Part shown: positions 46,066-56,748 of the stretch, piece by piece | Numbering within the stretch: the stretch's first letter is position 1 | Layout of the letters: each line of letters starts with the position of its first letter | Assembly: GCF_042926695.1 (NCBI RefSeq) | Contig: NZ_CP170642.1 | Coordinates: 434,001-498,000 of the forward strand | DNA length: 64,000 bases | Reading direction: 5' to 3' | Source of the DNA: Lonepinella koalarum | GTDB taxonomy: Bacteria > Pseudomonadota > Gammaproteobacteria > Enterobacterales > Pasteurellaceae | Made by a program: the position numbers and the translations under genes | The notes under the pieces: generated by a model | The model's input: only the letters and a program-made list of their open reading frames with translations | Told to the model about the DNA's origin: nothing | Database searches by the model: none

Positions 46066-49000
46066 GTGAAAGTAAATAAATCAAACAAAACCCCGTTAAC
46101 GTCGTTACAAAAAACCTTATTCAGCCAACTCAGGGATGTGATGATCCTTGATGAGCGAAAAATTGCTGCTCGGATCAAAGGATTGTCGCAAATTAAACAT
46201 GAACAAAGCCAACAAGCCGTGGCGGCTGAAATTCAAAGCCAAATTCAATTGGCTCAGGAACGTTTAAACCAACGTAAAACTGCGGTGAAAAAAATAGCAT
46301 TTCCTGATAATTTGCCTGTTAGCCAACGAAAAGCAGAAATTCAAAAACTGATAAGCGAAAATCAAGTGGTGGTGATCGCAGGCGAAACAGGATCGGGCAA
46401 AACCACCCAATTACCGAAAATGTGTTTAGAACTGGGTTTAGGCAAAAAAGGCTTGATCGGACACACCCAGCCACGCCGTATTGCAGCTCGTTCCGTGGCG
46501 GCTCGTATTGCGGAAGAATTGCAAACGGAACTTGGCGGTATGGTGGGCTATAAGGTGCGTTTTAACGATCAAGTAAGCGAAAACACGCAAATTAAGCTGA
46601 TGACAGACGGGATTTTGCTGGCAGAAATTCAAACCGATCGCTATTTAAATCAATATGATACACTCATTATTGACGAAGCCCACGAACGTAGCCTTAATAA
46701 CGATTTTATTCTCGGCTATCTCAAACAGCTTTTGCCACGCCGTCCTGATTTAAAAGTCATTATCACATCAGCGACTATTGATGTGGAACGTTTTTCTCAG
46801 CATTTTAATAATGCTACCATTTTAGAAGTATCAGGGCGAACCTATCCAGTGGAAGTGCGTTATCGTCCAATGTTAGACAACGATGAAGAAGATCAATTAC
46901 AGGGCATTGCTAACGCAGTAGATGAACTACAAGCCGAGGGCAGAGGCGATATTCTGATCTTTTTAAACGGCGAGCGAGAGATTCGGGATACGGCGGAAAT
47001 GTTGCAAAAACAAGATCTTCGCCATACGGAAATTTTGCCTTTATATGCACGGCTGTCCGCTCAAGAACAAAATAAAATTTTCCACCCGAGCGGACTGAAT
47101 CGTATTGTGTTGGCAACTAACGTGGCGGAAACGTCCTTGACTGTGCCAGGGATTAAATATGTGATTGACCCAGGCACCGCACGCATTTCTCGTTACAGTT
47201 ACCGCACCAAAGTGCAACGCCTACCCATTGAGCCGATTTCGCAAGCATCCGCCAATCAACGCAAAGGGCGTTGCGGTCGGGTAAGCGAGGGCATTTGTAT
47301 TCGCCTGTATTCGGAAGAGGATTTCAACAACCGCCCTGAATTTACCGATCCTGAAATTTTACGCACCAATTTAGCCAGCGTGATTTTGCAAATGACGGCG
47401 TTGGGTTTGGACGATATTAATGCTTTTCCTTTTGTGGATGCCCCCGATAAACGCCATATTCAAGATGGCATTAAGTTGTTGGAAGAATTGCAAGCCTTTG
47501 AATTTAGACAAACTAAATTTGGCGAAAAACGCTTTTTAACCCAACAAGGTAAACAGCTCGCCCAGTTGCCAGTGGATCCCCGCCTTGCCAAAATGCTCTT
47601 AACAGCGGTAGAACAAGGTTGTTTACACGAATTAATGATTATCGTATCTGCCCTGTCTATTCAAGATCCCCGAGAGCGACCGCAGGAAAAACAACAATCC
47701 GCAGACGATAAACATCGCCGTTTTGCCGATAAAAAATCCGATTTTATGGCGTGGCTGAACCTGTGGAATTATATTCAAACCAACCAAAAAGAGCTGACCA
47801 AAAACCAATTTCGCCGTTTATGCCAAAAGGATTTTCTCAATTATTTGCGGATTCGGGAATGGCAGGATATTTATCATCAAATCAGAACCCAAGTGCGAGA
47901 ATTGGGCTTGCCGATCAATTCGGAAGCGGCAAAATATCCGCAAATTCACACCGCACTTTTAAGCGGTTTGCTGTCGCATATTGGCTTGAAAGATAATGAA
48001 AAAAGCCAATATTTAGGGGCAAGAAACGCACATTTTGCGATTTTTCCTAATTCGGTATTGTTTAAAAAACAGCCGAAATGGGTAATGGCAGCAGAATTAG
48101 TGGAAACGTCTAAACTCTGGGGGCGAATGGTGGCGGAAATTGAGCCAGAATGGATCGAGCCGCTTGCCAAACATTTAACCAAAAGCAGTTATTCCGAACC
48201 CCGTTGGTCAAAATCCCGTGGGCAAGTGATTGCCGATGAAAAAGTGAGCCTGTATGGCGTGCCGATTGTGGCAAGTCGCCCTGTGAATTTTAGCCAAATT
48301 GAACCGCAAACCTGCCGTGCGATTTTTATCCAATCCGCCTTGGTGGAGGGGGATTGGAATACTCGCCACAAATTCTTTTTTGCCAACCAAAAATTAGTGC
48401 GTGAAGTTGAAGAGCTAGAGCATAAATCTCGCCGCCGTGATATTTTGGTGGACGACCGCACCTTGTTTGAGTTTTACGATGAACGCATCGGGGCGGACGT
48501 GGTGTCGCAGAAACATTTTGACAGTTGGTGGAAAATCGCCAGCCAAAAAGATCCTGATTTGCTCAATTTTGAAAAATCGTTCTTGATGAATGAAGATGCA
48601 CAAAAAGTGAGCCAACTGGATTTTCCGAATTTCTGGCAACAGGGCAATATTAAGCTCAAATTGACTTATCAATTTGAACCTGGGACGGACGCAGACGGCG
48701 TGACGGTGCATATTCCATTGCCGTTGCTCAATCAAATTGAAATGACAGGTTTTGACTGGCAAATCCCCGGTTTACGCCAAGAATTGATTATCGCTTTAAT
48801 CAAAGCCTTACCGAAAACGCTCCGCCGCAATTTCGTGCCAGCCCCCAATTATGCCGAGGCGTTTTTAGGGCGAGTAACCCATTTTGATAAGCCTTTGACG
48901 GAAACTTTAAGCCACGAGTTCCGCCGAATGACAGGCGTAACCGTTGAACCTGAGCAATGGAATCTTGAACAAATTGCCCCGCACTTAAAAATGACCTTCC

Positions 49001-49977
49001 GTGTGGTGGACGACAAAGGCAAAAAAATTGCCGAAAGTATGAATTTGGACGAGTTGAAATACTCCCTCAAAGATCGGGTGCAAGCCAGCATTTCCGCCGT
49101 GGCAGATGACGGCATTGAGCAATCGGGGATTCATATTTGGAATTTCGACCAACTGCCGCAATGTTATGAGCAGAAAAAACAAGGGTTTACGGTCAAAGCC
49201 TTTCCTGCTATTACGGACGAAAAAGATGCCGTGGGGATTAAATTATTTGAAACCGAATACGAGCAAAGCGTGGCAATGCAGCAGGGGTTACGCCGTTTAA
49301 TTTTGCTCAACGTGCCATCGCCGATCAAATATTTACACGAAAAATTACCCAACAAATCCAAACTGGGGCTGTATTTCACCCCGTTCGGCAAAGTGCTGGA
49401 ATTAATTGATGACTGTATCGCCTGTGGTGTGGACAAGCTGATCGCCGATTTTGGCGGTTTTGTATGGAATGAAACGGATTTTGACAAACTACGAGATTTC
49501 GTGCGAGAAAACCTCAATGATATTACCGTGGACATTGCTCAACAGGTAGAACGCTTGCTCACGCTCACCTTTGAAATCAACAAACGCCTAAAAGGCAAAA
49601 TGGATTTTACCCAAGCCTTTGCCCTGTCTGACATTAAAGCCCAACTGAACGGCTTGATTTATCAAGGCTTCGTAGAAAAAACAGGCTACGGCCGCCTGCC
49701 CGATTTACAGCGTTATCTCCAAGCCATAGACAAACGCCTAGACAAACTCACCCAAGACACCAACCGAGACAGGGCGGCAATGCTGCGAGTAGAACAATGC
49801 CAACAAGCCTACAATCAACTGTTAGCAAAACTGCCAAAATCTAAACCTCACTCTGAAAGCGTATTGGAAATTCGCTATATGATTGAAGAACTTAGGGTGA
49901 GTTTGTTTGCTCAACAGTTGGGGACAAAGTACCCGATTTCGGATAAAAGGGTGTTGGGGGTGATTAATGAGATTTGA
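46066..49977 (+). CDS. hrpA: ATP-dependent RNA helicase HrpA
   Basis: This 1303-residue DEAH-box protein starts at GTG. It has Walker A AGETGSGKTTQLPK, the DEAH box (IIDEAHERS), TSATID, and the motif VI segment QRKGRCGRVSEGICIRLYSE. The C-terminal 500 residues are the HrpA-specific extension (for example PKTLRRNFVPAPNYAEAFLG). HrpA unwinds RNA and rescues stalled ribosomes in E. coli. The length equals that of other HrpA proteins. Confidence 0.95.
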   Translation: MKVNKSNKTPLTSLQKTLFSQLRDVMILDERKIAARIKGLSQIKHEQSQQAVAAEIQSQIQLAQERLNQRKTAVKKIAFPDNLPVSQRKAEIQKLISENQVVVIAGETGSGKTTQLPKMCLELGLGKKGLIGHTQPRRIAARSVAARIAEELQTELGGMVGYKVRFNDQVSENTQIKLMTDGILLAEIQTDRYLNQYDTLIIDEAHERSLNNDFILGYLKQLLPRRPDLKVIITSATIDVERFSQHFNNATILEVSGRTYPVEVRYRPMLDNDEEDQLQGIANAVDELQAEGRGDILIFLNGEREIRDTAEMLQKQDLRHTEILPLYARLSAQEQNKIFHPSGLNRIVLATNVAETSLTVPGIKYVIDPGTARISRYSYRTKVQRLPIEPISQASANQRKGRCGRVSEGICIRLYSEEDFNNRPEFTDPEILRTNLASVILQMTALGLDDINAFPFVDAPDKRHIQDGIKLLEELQAFEFRQTKFGEKRFLTQQGKQLAQLPVDPRLAKMLLTAVEQGCLHELMIIVSALSIQDPRERPQEKQQSADDKHRRFADKKSDFMAWLNLWNYIQTNQKELTKNQFRRLCQKDFLNYLRIREWQDIYHQIRTQVRELGLPINSEAAKYPQIHTALLSGLLSHIGLKDNEKSQYLGARNAHFAIFPNSVLFKKQPKWVMAAELVETSKLWGRMVAEIEPEWIEPLAKHLTKSSYSEPRWSKSRGQVIADEKVSLYGVPIVASRPVNFSQIEPQTCRAIFIQSALVEGDWNTRHKFFFANQKLVREVEELEHKSRRRDILVDDRTLFEFYDERIGADVVSQKHFDSWWKIASQKDPDLLNFEKSFLMNEDAQKVSQLDFPNFWQQGNIKLKLTYQFEPGTDADGVTVHIPLPLLNQIEMTGFDWQIPGLRQELIIALIKALPKTLRRNFVPAPNYAEAFLGRVTHFDKPLTETLSHEFRRMTGVTVEPEQWNLEQIAPHLKMTFRVVDDKGKKIAESMNLDELKYSLKDRVQASISAVADDGIEQSGIHIWNFDQLPQCYEQKKQGFTVKAFPAITDEKDAVGIKLFETEYEQSVAMQQGLRRLILLNVPSPIKYLHEKLPNKSKLGLYFTPFGKVLELIDDCIACGVDKLIADFGGFVWNETDFDKLRDFVRENLNDITVDIAQQVERLLTLTFEINKRLKGKMDFTQAFALSDIKAQLNGLIYQGFVEKTGYGRLPDLQRYLQAIDKRLDKLTQDTNRDRAAMLRVEQCQQAYNQLLAKLPKSKPHSESVLEIRYMIEELRVSLFAQQLGTKYPISDKRVLGVINEI

Positions 49978-50186
49978 TTATTCTGCTTTATTCTGAAAAT
50001 AAGTTGATTTAATTTTTTAAAATAGTTATATATAAGCCTTAGTCATATTTGTGTCCTACTTGGCAAATATTTGATTGATGTATTGAATGTCTAAACCATC
50101 AATTTGATTTAGGAAAATAGAGATGCACTTAAATAAATTATATTTTATATTCACACTATACATAATGTGATTTTTTGGGGATTTTG

Positions 50187-53100
50187 ATGAATACTTACGA
50201 TTTAGAAAGAGTGTTTTCCAATGAAAGATTTCAGTATGAACTCAATAAAGTAGTAATTGATGTAAAAGAACAAGCGTTAATTGCTCCTAATGAAAAAACT
50301 ATTGAAACTAAATTTGATAATTTGTTATATAAATTATTTGATGAATTTTTTAAACCTTTGGGTTATGAATATCGACCAATAAAAGAACAAAGTATAGCTC
50401 AACCTACGTCAAATTTGTCTTTAAAAACAACCAGAGTAGATACCGCTCTTGAAAATGTATTAATCGAGTTTAAGCAACCTAAGACTTTATATTCTCAAAA
50501 AGCCAAAGAAAAAGCCTTTCAACAAACGTTAGATTATATTACTAACATAAATAGAGACGGTGTAATAAAAACTTTCGCAATAGCAACTGATGGCATGGTT
50601 TGTGCGGTATTTACTATTGACAGTAAGGGTGAAATAAGAAGTGAACAATATACAGATATAACATATGAACATTATGAGCGTTTAATTAAAGCTATTGTTG
50701 GTCTTAATCAAAAAACTTTTGATTCTTCAGCTTTGATTAATGATTTTGCACCAATTAATAATGCTCCAATTCGTAATTTAGCTATTTTACTCTATGAAAC
50801 AATTAATAATTCAGCAACGACTAAAACTCAAATGTTACTTAGTGAGTGGAAAAGCTTATTTAAATTATCTCATGATGATCACTCACAACAAAAGGATATT
50901 ATTAAGCGTAAAGAGTCATTGGGCGATTACTTAGGATTATTTTTGACAACAAGGGAAAGTGAATACAATGCTCTTTTTGCCTTGCAAACCGCTTATTCGA
51001 TTTTAATTAAATTAATTGCTTTTAAAGTTGTGTCACAAATAAAATTTGATGATTCTTTAGTTAGTTATACTGAATTGCTGAATGCTGAATCTAATGCTCT
51101 ACAAAGTAAAATGGTAGAGTTGGAGTCAGGTTCAATTATTAGAGATTATGGCATACAGAACTTGCTAGAAGGAGACTTTTTCTCTTGGTATTCTACTTCA
51201 TCTCAATGGACTAATGAAATTGCTGAACAAATTAAGTTGATTATTTTAAAACTCAATAAATATACTACTTTTGATTTCTTTAACTCTCAATTACAAGCAA
51301 AGGACTTCTTTAAGAATCTTTATCAGACTGTTATGCCTAGTCCTGTACGTCACGCACTTGGTGAGTATTATACGCCCTATTGGTTATCTGAGCATGTAGT
51401 GAATAAAAGTTTAGATTTTTATAATTTAAATAGTAATAAAAAGTGGCGATCTTTAGATCCAACTTGTGGTTCTGGGACATTTATTACAGCTTTAATTAAT
51501 GCAATTATAAGTTCTTTACCTAAAAAAGATATGGATAAAGGTGATATTTTACGGGAAATTACATCAAGGGTTGTAGGCATTGACTTAAATCCCCTTGCTG
51601 TTTTGACAGCTAGAGTTAATTACTTTTTAAATATATCACCTTTTATTACCTTTGATTCTGAAATTGAAATACCGATATATTCAGGTGATTCAGCATATAC
51701 GCCAGAAATAGTTACAATAGACAAAATAAATTTTATTAAATACTCTTTAGATACTAATCTTCCTAACCATAACCAAGAGGATATGACTTTTCCTGTATAT
51801 TTTCCTGAAGCAGGGTTACGAAATCTAAAAAAATTCTCTCGTTGTATGATTGAAGTGGAATTAGATATCCTATCCCAAAATATTGACATTGTATATACAC
51901 GGTTAATGACTTTAGTTCCAGATGAACTGAAAGATAAGAGCATTATTAGTGAAAAAATCTATGATCTTGCTTATCACTTTGTAAGGTTTGAAAAGAAACA
52001 ATGGAATGGTATTTGGGCAAGAATTATCACTAACTACTTAACAACATCAAAGATAGGGTTGTTTGATATTATTGTTGGTAATCCTCCTTGGGTAGATTGG
52101 AAAAATCTACCATCACAATACAGGGAAAAAATTAAATCACTTCAAATAACAAAAACAATTTTTTCAGGTGATGTTAGGACAGGGGGGATTAATCTGAATA
52201 TTGCTGCTCTTATCACCAATGTTGTAGCTAGTAACTGGCTACATCAAGAAGGTGTAATGGGAATGCTTATGCCCAATACTTTTTTGGTGCAAAAAACCTA
52301 TGAAGGATATAGGAATTTACTGCTATCAGATGGTAAAAAGGCATATTTTTTAGGTTTTGACGACTGGAGTAAAGCAGGAAATCCATTTGATGGTGTGACT
52401 CAAAAATTTTACACTTATTATTTTAGTAAAAATAAGCAAGATTATGCCCAAGGTTTGACGATAGATCGCTATGTTAGAGATAACAACGTGAATACGAATG
52501 TAGAGCGGTTAGATGTTAATCAATCTTTTATTAAATATAAAGGAATAGCTTTACAAGGAAATGAAAAAACAACCAATTTTTCTTTGCTATATAGTGACAG
52601 TAAGAGCTGTACTCTCAATTTAGATAATATTAAGTTAATTTCAGCTAATTGTTCAGATTATATTGGCAGAGAAGGAGTAGAAGTTTATCCTTTAGAGTTA
52701 ATGTTGTATGAATTTGTAGAGAATGGCAAAAATACCGACAATTGTGTTACTTTAAAAAATGGGCAATTCCCAAAATCAAAATTTAAAGTAAGTCCAATGC
52801 GAATTTTCGTGGAGAAAAAATACTTACGTCCTTTAGTTCGTGGAGTAGATATAATTCCATTCCATGTAGATAGTCAATACATCGTACCTTTTGCTTATGA
52901 TGAGCAAGACAGCAAACGTGTTGCTATAACACTACAAAAGTTACGAGAAACATCATCATTATTATTTAAACATTTTTTAAATCATCAAGCTATGTTTGAG
53001 TCTCAAAATGCTTATAGTAAAAAAATCATCAATGGTGGAGTTGTACCTTTTTATTCAATGGCTCGTGTTGGTGATTATACTTTTGCTCCGTATCATGTCG

Positions 53101-53507
53101 CTTTTAGAGATAACACTAAAAATGTAGCTTGTGTTGTTCATCAAATACCTATGCCTTGGGGTGAACAAAGAAGCCCAGTGTTTCAAAACCATGCCGTAAC
53201 TATATCACAACGCCCAGATGGTTCATATATTAGTTTAGATGAAGCATACTATATAGCTGGCATAATCAACTGTGATATTGTTTGTGATTACGTTAAGATG
53301 TCATCAGATCTACGCTCATTGCCTATTCGTCCACGGTATCAAATACCTTTATATGGTCTGAATCAAGTAAAAATTCATCAACAAGCAATTACTGCTTTTT
53401 CAAAACAGGCACATATACATTATACTAACGTTGAAATTGTAAACAAAATAAAGCAAAAGATCACAGAACATTACTTACTTATGTTAAATATTTTAGCTAA
53501 TATTTAG
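50187..53507 (+). CDS. Type IIG restriction-modification enzyme
   Basis: This is a single-chain protein of 1106 residues. The N-terminal 200 residues contain a PD-(D/E)xK-like centre (TRVDTALENVLIEFKQPKTL, Asp and E-x-K). A helical linker follows. The methylase part begins ALGEYYTPYWLSEHVV and has DPTCGSGTFI (AdoMet), VGIDLNPLAV and the catalytic NPPW (IIVGNPPWVDW), an N6-adenine type. The last 400 residues are the target-recognition region (ISANCSDYIGREGVEVYPLE onward). Cutting and methylation would both be in one polypeptide. The base composition is clearly more AT-rich than its neighbours and it has no uptake signal, both signs of transfer. The start has GGGG 6 bases upstream. Confidence 0.88.
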   Translation: MNTYDLERVFSNERFQYELNKVVIDVKEQALIAPNEKTIETKFDNLLYKLFDEFFKPLGYEYRPIKEQSIAQPTSNLSLKTTRVDTALENVLIEFKQPKTLYSQKAKEKAFQQTLDYITNINRDGVIKTFAIATDGMVCAVFTIDSKGEIRSEQYTDITYEHYERLIKAIVGLNQKTFDSSALINDFAPINNAPIRNLAILLYETINNSATTKTQMLLSEWKSLFKLSHDDHSQQKDIIKRKESLGDYLGLFLTTRESEYNALFALQTAYSILIKLIAFKVVSQIKFDDSLVSYTELLNAESNALQSKMVELESGSIIRDYGIQNLLEGDFFSWYSTSSQWTNEIAEQIKLIILKLNKYTTFDFFNSQLQAKDFFKNLYQTVMPSPVRHALGEYYTPYWLSEHVVNKSLDFYNLNSNKKWRSLDPTCGSGTFITALINAIISSLPKKDMDKGDILREITSRVVGIDLNPLAVLTARVNYFLNISPFITFDSEIEIPIYSGDSAYTPEIVTIDKINFIKYSLDTNLPNHNQEDMTFPVYFPEAGLRNLKKFSRCMIEVELDILSQNIDIVYTRLMTLVPDELKDKSIISEKIYDLAYHFVRFEKKQWNGIWARIITNYLTTSKIGLFDIIVGNPPWVDWKNLPSQYREKIKSLQITKTIFSGDVRTGGINLNIAALITNVVASNWLHQEGVMGMLMPNTFLVQKTYEGYRNLLLSDGKKAYFLGFDDWSKAGNPFDGVTQKFYTYYFSKNKQDYAQGLTIDRYVRDNNVNTNVERLDVNQSFIKYKGIALQGNEKTTNFSLLYSDSKSCTLNLDNIKLISANCSDYIGREGVEVYPLELMLYEFVENGKNTDNCVTLKNGQFPKSKFKVSPMRIFVEKKYLRPLVRGVDIIPFHVDSQYIVPFAYDEQDSKRVAITLQKLRETSSLLFKHFLNHQAMFESQNAYSKKIINGGVVPFYSMARVGDYTFAPYHVAFRDNTKNVACVVHQIPMPWGEQRSPVFQNHAVTISQRPDGSYISLDEAYYIAGIINCDIVCDYVKMSSDLRSLPIRPRYQIPLYGLNQVKIHQQAITAFSKQAHIHYTNVEIVNKIKQKITEHYLLMLNILANI

Positions 53508-53514
53508 CTATTTG

Positions 53515-53540
53515 AGCCTATTTGAAAGATCAAATAGGCT
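53515..53540 (+). terminator. Terminator after the type IIG gene
   Basis: AGCCTATTTGA and TCAAATAGGCT form an 11-base stem with a 4-base loop and a TTTT tail. It starts 8 bases after the stop codon. Confidence 0.85.
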
Positions 53541-53727
53541 TTTAACTGTTAATTTATTCTCAAAATATGGAATTATTTTATGTTCCAGCTTGAAAGCTAA
53601 ACCTCCACAAAATGCGGTGTGAAAAATAGCGTACACAAAAATACGGAAAATATCTATCAAATCCTCCCTCTTTTTACATTAGATAAATTAGAAACGAAAA
53701 GTTACCAATTAGCTCATCAAGTATTAG

Positions 53728-53985
53728 ATTTCTAAAAGACGTAATGCAAGCTATCCCTAACCAACATATTTTGTTAGGGATATTTGCTGATGTAAGAAGC
53801 TAAAGAAAGTTCTGAAATTGAGAATATTATCACCACACAAGATGATTTGTATCAAAGCAATTTTTCTACGCAGCAATTTGCCACAGTGGCGGCGAAAGAA
53901 AGGCAGAATTATGTTCAAGCAATAAGATTGAAATTTAATGTTGTTGAGGCGAATGGATTGATTACGTTTAATTTTAAAAGCATTA
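53728..53985 (+). pseudogene. Fragment of a second Fic-family gene, frameshifted
   Basis: Two frames together give a typical Fic N-terminal segment. LKDVMQAIPNQHILLGIFAD (53733 onward) is followed, after a frameshift near 53797, by EAKESSEIENIITTQDDLYQ and FATVAAKERQNYVQAIRLKF. This is the region ahead of the Fic core in many Fic proteins, but the catalytic HPFxxGNGR part is missing. The remnant ends at the amidase gene. The rest of the 479-base gap (53508-53986) holds only the terminator and short broken frames. Confidence 0.7.
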
Positions 53986-53986
53986 A

Positions 53987-55225
53987 TTACCCCACAACTT
54001 CCGCCTGCTCCAATACCACTTTCTGCAATACCTTAATTCCCGCCTCAACATCTTTCCATTCAGTAAATTCTAATGGATTATGACTGATACCTTTGTGTGA
54101 TGGTACAAAAATCATGCCTGTTGGACAAAGGGTCGCCATGTGCATGGCATCATGCCCTGCGCCACTTGGCATCATTTCGAACGAATAACCTAATTCTTGA
54201 CTGGCACGGCTAATATTTTCAATCATATTATCAGGTAACAAAATTGGGTTATCTGTTGAAATAAGCTGTAATTCAATTTGTAAACCGCGTTTTTTACTTA
54301 TGATTTCAATTTGTTGTTTCAGTGCTGTAAAAACAGATTGTCGAGCTCCAGTATGTATGCCACGAATATCAACGAGTAATTCGCAATAGCCGGGTACTAC
54401 ATTCATTACCCCCGGTTTGGCGGTTAAATTGCCTACGGTTGCCACAGTGGAATGTCCAGCATCAATGGCGGCTTGTTCCACGGTTAACGCCAGTTCGGCA
54501 CCGCCTAATAAGGCATCGTGGCGATAGTGCATGGCGGTGGCTCCCGAGTGATCCGCTTGCCCTTGGATATTGACAATACAACGAATCGGAGCGGCGATAC
54601 CCGTCACCACACCAATCGTTTTTTGTTCATTTTCTAGGCGTGGACCTTGTTCAATATGTAATTCTACAAAGCATTTAAATTCATTTGCTTGACGTTTGGC
54701 TTGATCTATTTTATTAAAATCCAAGCCTATATTCGTCAGTGCTTGTTGTAATCCATTACCTTGTTTATCACGTAAATGGCTTAATTTTTGTTGGTTAGCA
54801 ATGCCACTCATTACTTTACTGCCTAAGGTTGCATAGTTAAAACGGCTAGATTCTTCACAGGTAAAAATAATTAATTCTAAAGGGTGACGGGTGTGTATAT
54901 TTTGTTCGCAAAGTTGCAACAAAATTTCTAAACCGCCAATAGAACCAAGGGGACCATCAAATTTTCCCGCATTCACCACACTATCAATATGAGAACCAAA
55001 GGCTACCACCGGTAGGTGATCTTCAGTTCCTGACTTACGAATAAACAAGTTGCCGATTTCATCATAGCGAATTTGCAGATTATGACCTTGGCATAATTCG
55101 ACGACATAATTATGGGCTATTTGATCTTCAGGACTAAAGGCAAGACGAGTGAGTTCTCCTTGTTCAGCAGAAATCGTAGATAATTTATCAATAATTTGTT
55201 GGACTCTTGACATATTAATAAACAT
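53987..55225 (-). CDS. M20-family amidase/N-carbamoyl amino acid hydrolase
   Basis: This 412-residue zinc enzyme has the metal-binding features FGSHIDSVVNAGKFDGPLG, TCEESSRFN (Glu pair), VELHIEQGPRL and GAGHDAMHMA. It belongs to the group of allantoate amidohydrolase, ureidoglycolate hydrolase and N-carbamoyl-L-amino acid hydrolase. The true substrate cannot be read from the sequence. It is divergent from pepE, and the neighbours (peptidases, an amidohydrolase, an acid transporter) suggest scavenging of amino acid derivatives. Confidence 0.85.
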   Translation of the reverse strand: MFINMSRVQQIIDKLSTISAEQGELTRLAFSPEDQIAHNYVVELCQGHNLQIRYDEIGNLFIRKSGTEDHLPVVAFGSHIDSVVNAGKFDGPLGSIGGLEILLQLCEQNIHTRHPLELIIFTCEESSRFNYATLGSKVMSGIANQQKLSHLRDKQGNGLQQALTNIGLDFNKIDQAKRQANEFKCFVELHIEQGPRLENEQKTIGVVTGIAAPIRCIVNIQGQADHSGATAMHYRHDALLGGAELALTVEQAAIDAGHSTVATVGNLTAKPGVMNVVPGYCELLVDIRGIHTGARQSVFTALKQQIEIISKKRGLQIELQLISTDNPILLPDNMIENISRASQELGYSFEMMPSGAGHDAMHMATLCPTGMIFVPSHKGISHNPLEFTEWKDVEAGIKVLQKVVLEQAEVVG

Positions 55226-55341
55226 AGAGCTTTATTTTTCCTTATTATTTTTGTGACACAGTTCAAAAATTTGACATTTGCTCCTTTTTATTTTGGTTAT
55301 TAAGGTACATAATGATGTTGAGTTTAAAAAGGAGGTCAATA

Positions 55342-56046
55342 ATGAAAAATATGTTATTACTAAGTGGTTCAAAATACAAGGACACTGATTATTTAATTCA
55401 TGCATTACCTTGGTTTGAGGCTTTTTTAAAGGATTATAAAGGTAAAAAAATGGCTTTTGTTCCTTATGCTGGTATTGTTCGGTCTTATGAAGAATATGAA
55501 CAGATAGTGCAACAAGTCTTAGCGTGTTTTGATATTGAAGTGGTATCAGTACATAGGGGTAAAAAACATCAAGATATTATTGAACAAGCGGATGTGATTG
55601 CGGTAGGTGGTGGCAATACATTTTGCTTATTAAAACAAATGTATGAACATCGACTGATAGATGTTATTAGAGAAAAAGTCAATGCTGGCACGCCTTATAC
55701 AGGTTGGAGCGCAGGTTCAAATGTAGCAGGAAGTTCCATTATGACGACCAACGATATGCCGATTACTTTCCCACCATCTTTCAATGCATTAAATTTATTC
55801 CCCCATCAAATTAATCCACATTTTATTTCAGGTAAACCAGCTGGTCATAACGGTGAAAGCCGAGAAGAAAGATTAGCAGAGTTTTTAATTGTTAATCCCA
55901 ATGCTTATGTTTATGCCTTACCAGAGGGAACGGCATTGCGTATTCAAGGTGAAAAAGCAACAGTATTAGGTTCAACGGATATTTTGAGATTTAGTAACAA
56001 TATGCAATTAACTACATTACCTGTTAATTCAACATTTCAATATTAG
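55342..56046 (+). CDS. pepE: Dipeptidase E (alpha-aspartyl dipeptidase)
   Basis: The start follows AAAGGAGGTCAAT, a strong site, giving 234 residues. The serine nucleophile is in YTGWSAGSNVAG (Ser123) and the strand before it has IAVGGGNTFCLL, as in PepE. The enzyme cleaves dipeptides with N-terminal aspartate. It is followed 63 bases later by yjiH, and the E. coli yjiHG genes are next to another aspartyl dipeptidase (iadA), which supports a common role. Confidence 0.92.
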   Translation: MKNMLLLSGSKYKDTDYLIHALPWFEAFLKDYKGKKMAFVPYAGIVRSYEEYEQIVQQVLACFDIEVVSVHRGKKHQDIIEQADVIAVGGGNTFCLLKQMYEHRLIDVIREKVNAGTPYTGWSAGSNVAGSSIMTTNDMPITFPPSFNALNLFPHQINPHFISGKPAGHNGESREERLAEFLIVNPNAYVYALPEGTALRIQGEKATVLGSTDILRFSNNMQLTTLPVNSTFQY

Positions 56047-56109
56047 AACTAGCGTAACAATTTAACTGTTTGTTATTACAGTTTATTTTCTTACTAAGGA
56101 GAGAATATT

Positions 56110-56748
56110 ATGAATGACGAAATGGGTCAAAAAAAACTTATTGTAGGGACGGTGTCTTTAGTCTGTGCCATTATTTTCTTTGGAGGGGTTGCCAAAGACT
56201 TATGGGGTGGCATCTTTGATTTTAGTCAGCTAGCTGGCAAATTTCCTGAATGGTTAAAAACATCGGGTGGGTCAGGTGCTAGGGGCGGCTTTTTATTCGC
56301 TTTAACCTTAGCACCAAGCGTCATGTTGGCACTCGCTTTTGTGGCGGTTTTTGAACATTATGGCGCATTATCGGCTGCTTCCAGATGGCTTACACCAATT
56401 TTAAAACCTATTATTGGTATTCCCGGTATTTGTTCAATTTCAATGATAGCCAGTTTTCAAAGTACAGATGCCGGCAGTTCAACGACTAAAATGTTACGCA
56501 CGGATGGGAAAATTAGCTATAAAGAAATGTTAATTTTTGCTGCTTTCCAATTTAGTGGTGGTGCAATGATTACTAATTTCCTTGCTTCTTTCGCGCCATT
56601 ATTATCTCTTTCTGATAATGAAGGGCATTCTGGTGTTACGTCAATAGCTTTATGTTTAGGTATTATTTTTGTATTTAAGATTTTTGGTGCAAATTTAATG
56701 CGTCTTTATGTAAAAAAATTTGTGAAAGATGATGAGGTGGAAGTATGA
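56110..56748 (+). CDS. yjiH: YjiH-type nucleoside-recognition-domain membrane protein
   Basis: The 212-residue membrane protein has the Gate/nucleoside-recognition domain layout: PSVMLALAFVAVFEHYGALS, ISMIASFQSTDAGSSTTKML. It overlaps yjiG by the ATGA arrangement, and both halves together form one probable transporter (SpmA/SpmB-like). In E. coli the pair is linked to isoaspartyl dipeptidase. Transport of aspartyl peptides is an inference from the neighbourhood. Confidence 0.82.
   Translation: MNDEMGQKKLIVGTVSLVCAIIFFGGVAKDLWGGIFDFSQLAGKFPEWLKTSGGSGARGGFLFALTLAPSVMLALAFVAVFEHYGALSAASRWLTPILKPIIGIPGICSISMIASFQSTDAGSSTTKMLRTDGKISYKEMLIFAAFQFSGGAMITNFLASFAPLLSLSDNEGHSGVTSIALCLGIIFVFKIFGANLMRLYVKKFVKDDEVEV

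Noticed and set aside
50187..53507. BREX methylase PglX
   Set aside because: No brx genes are nearby, and the N-terminal nuclease-like centre suits a stand-alone type IIG enzyme.
53847..54083. Small gene at 53847-54083
   Set aside because: It is the surviving frame of a broken Fic gene that runs into the antisense end of the amidase.
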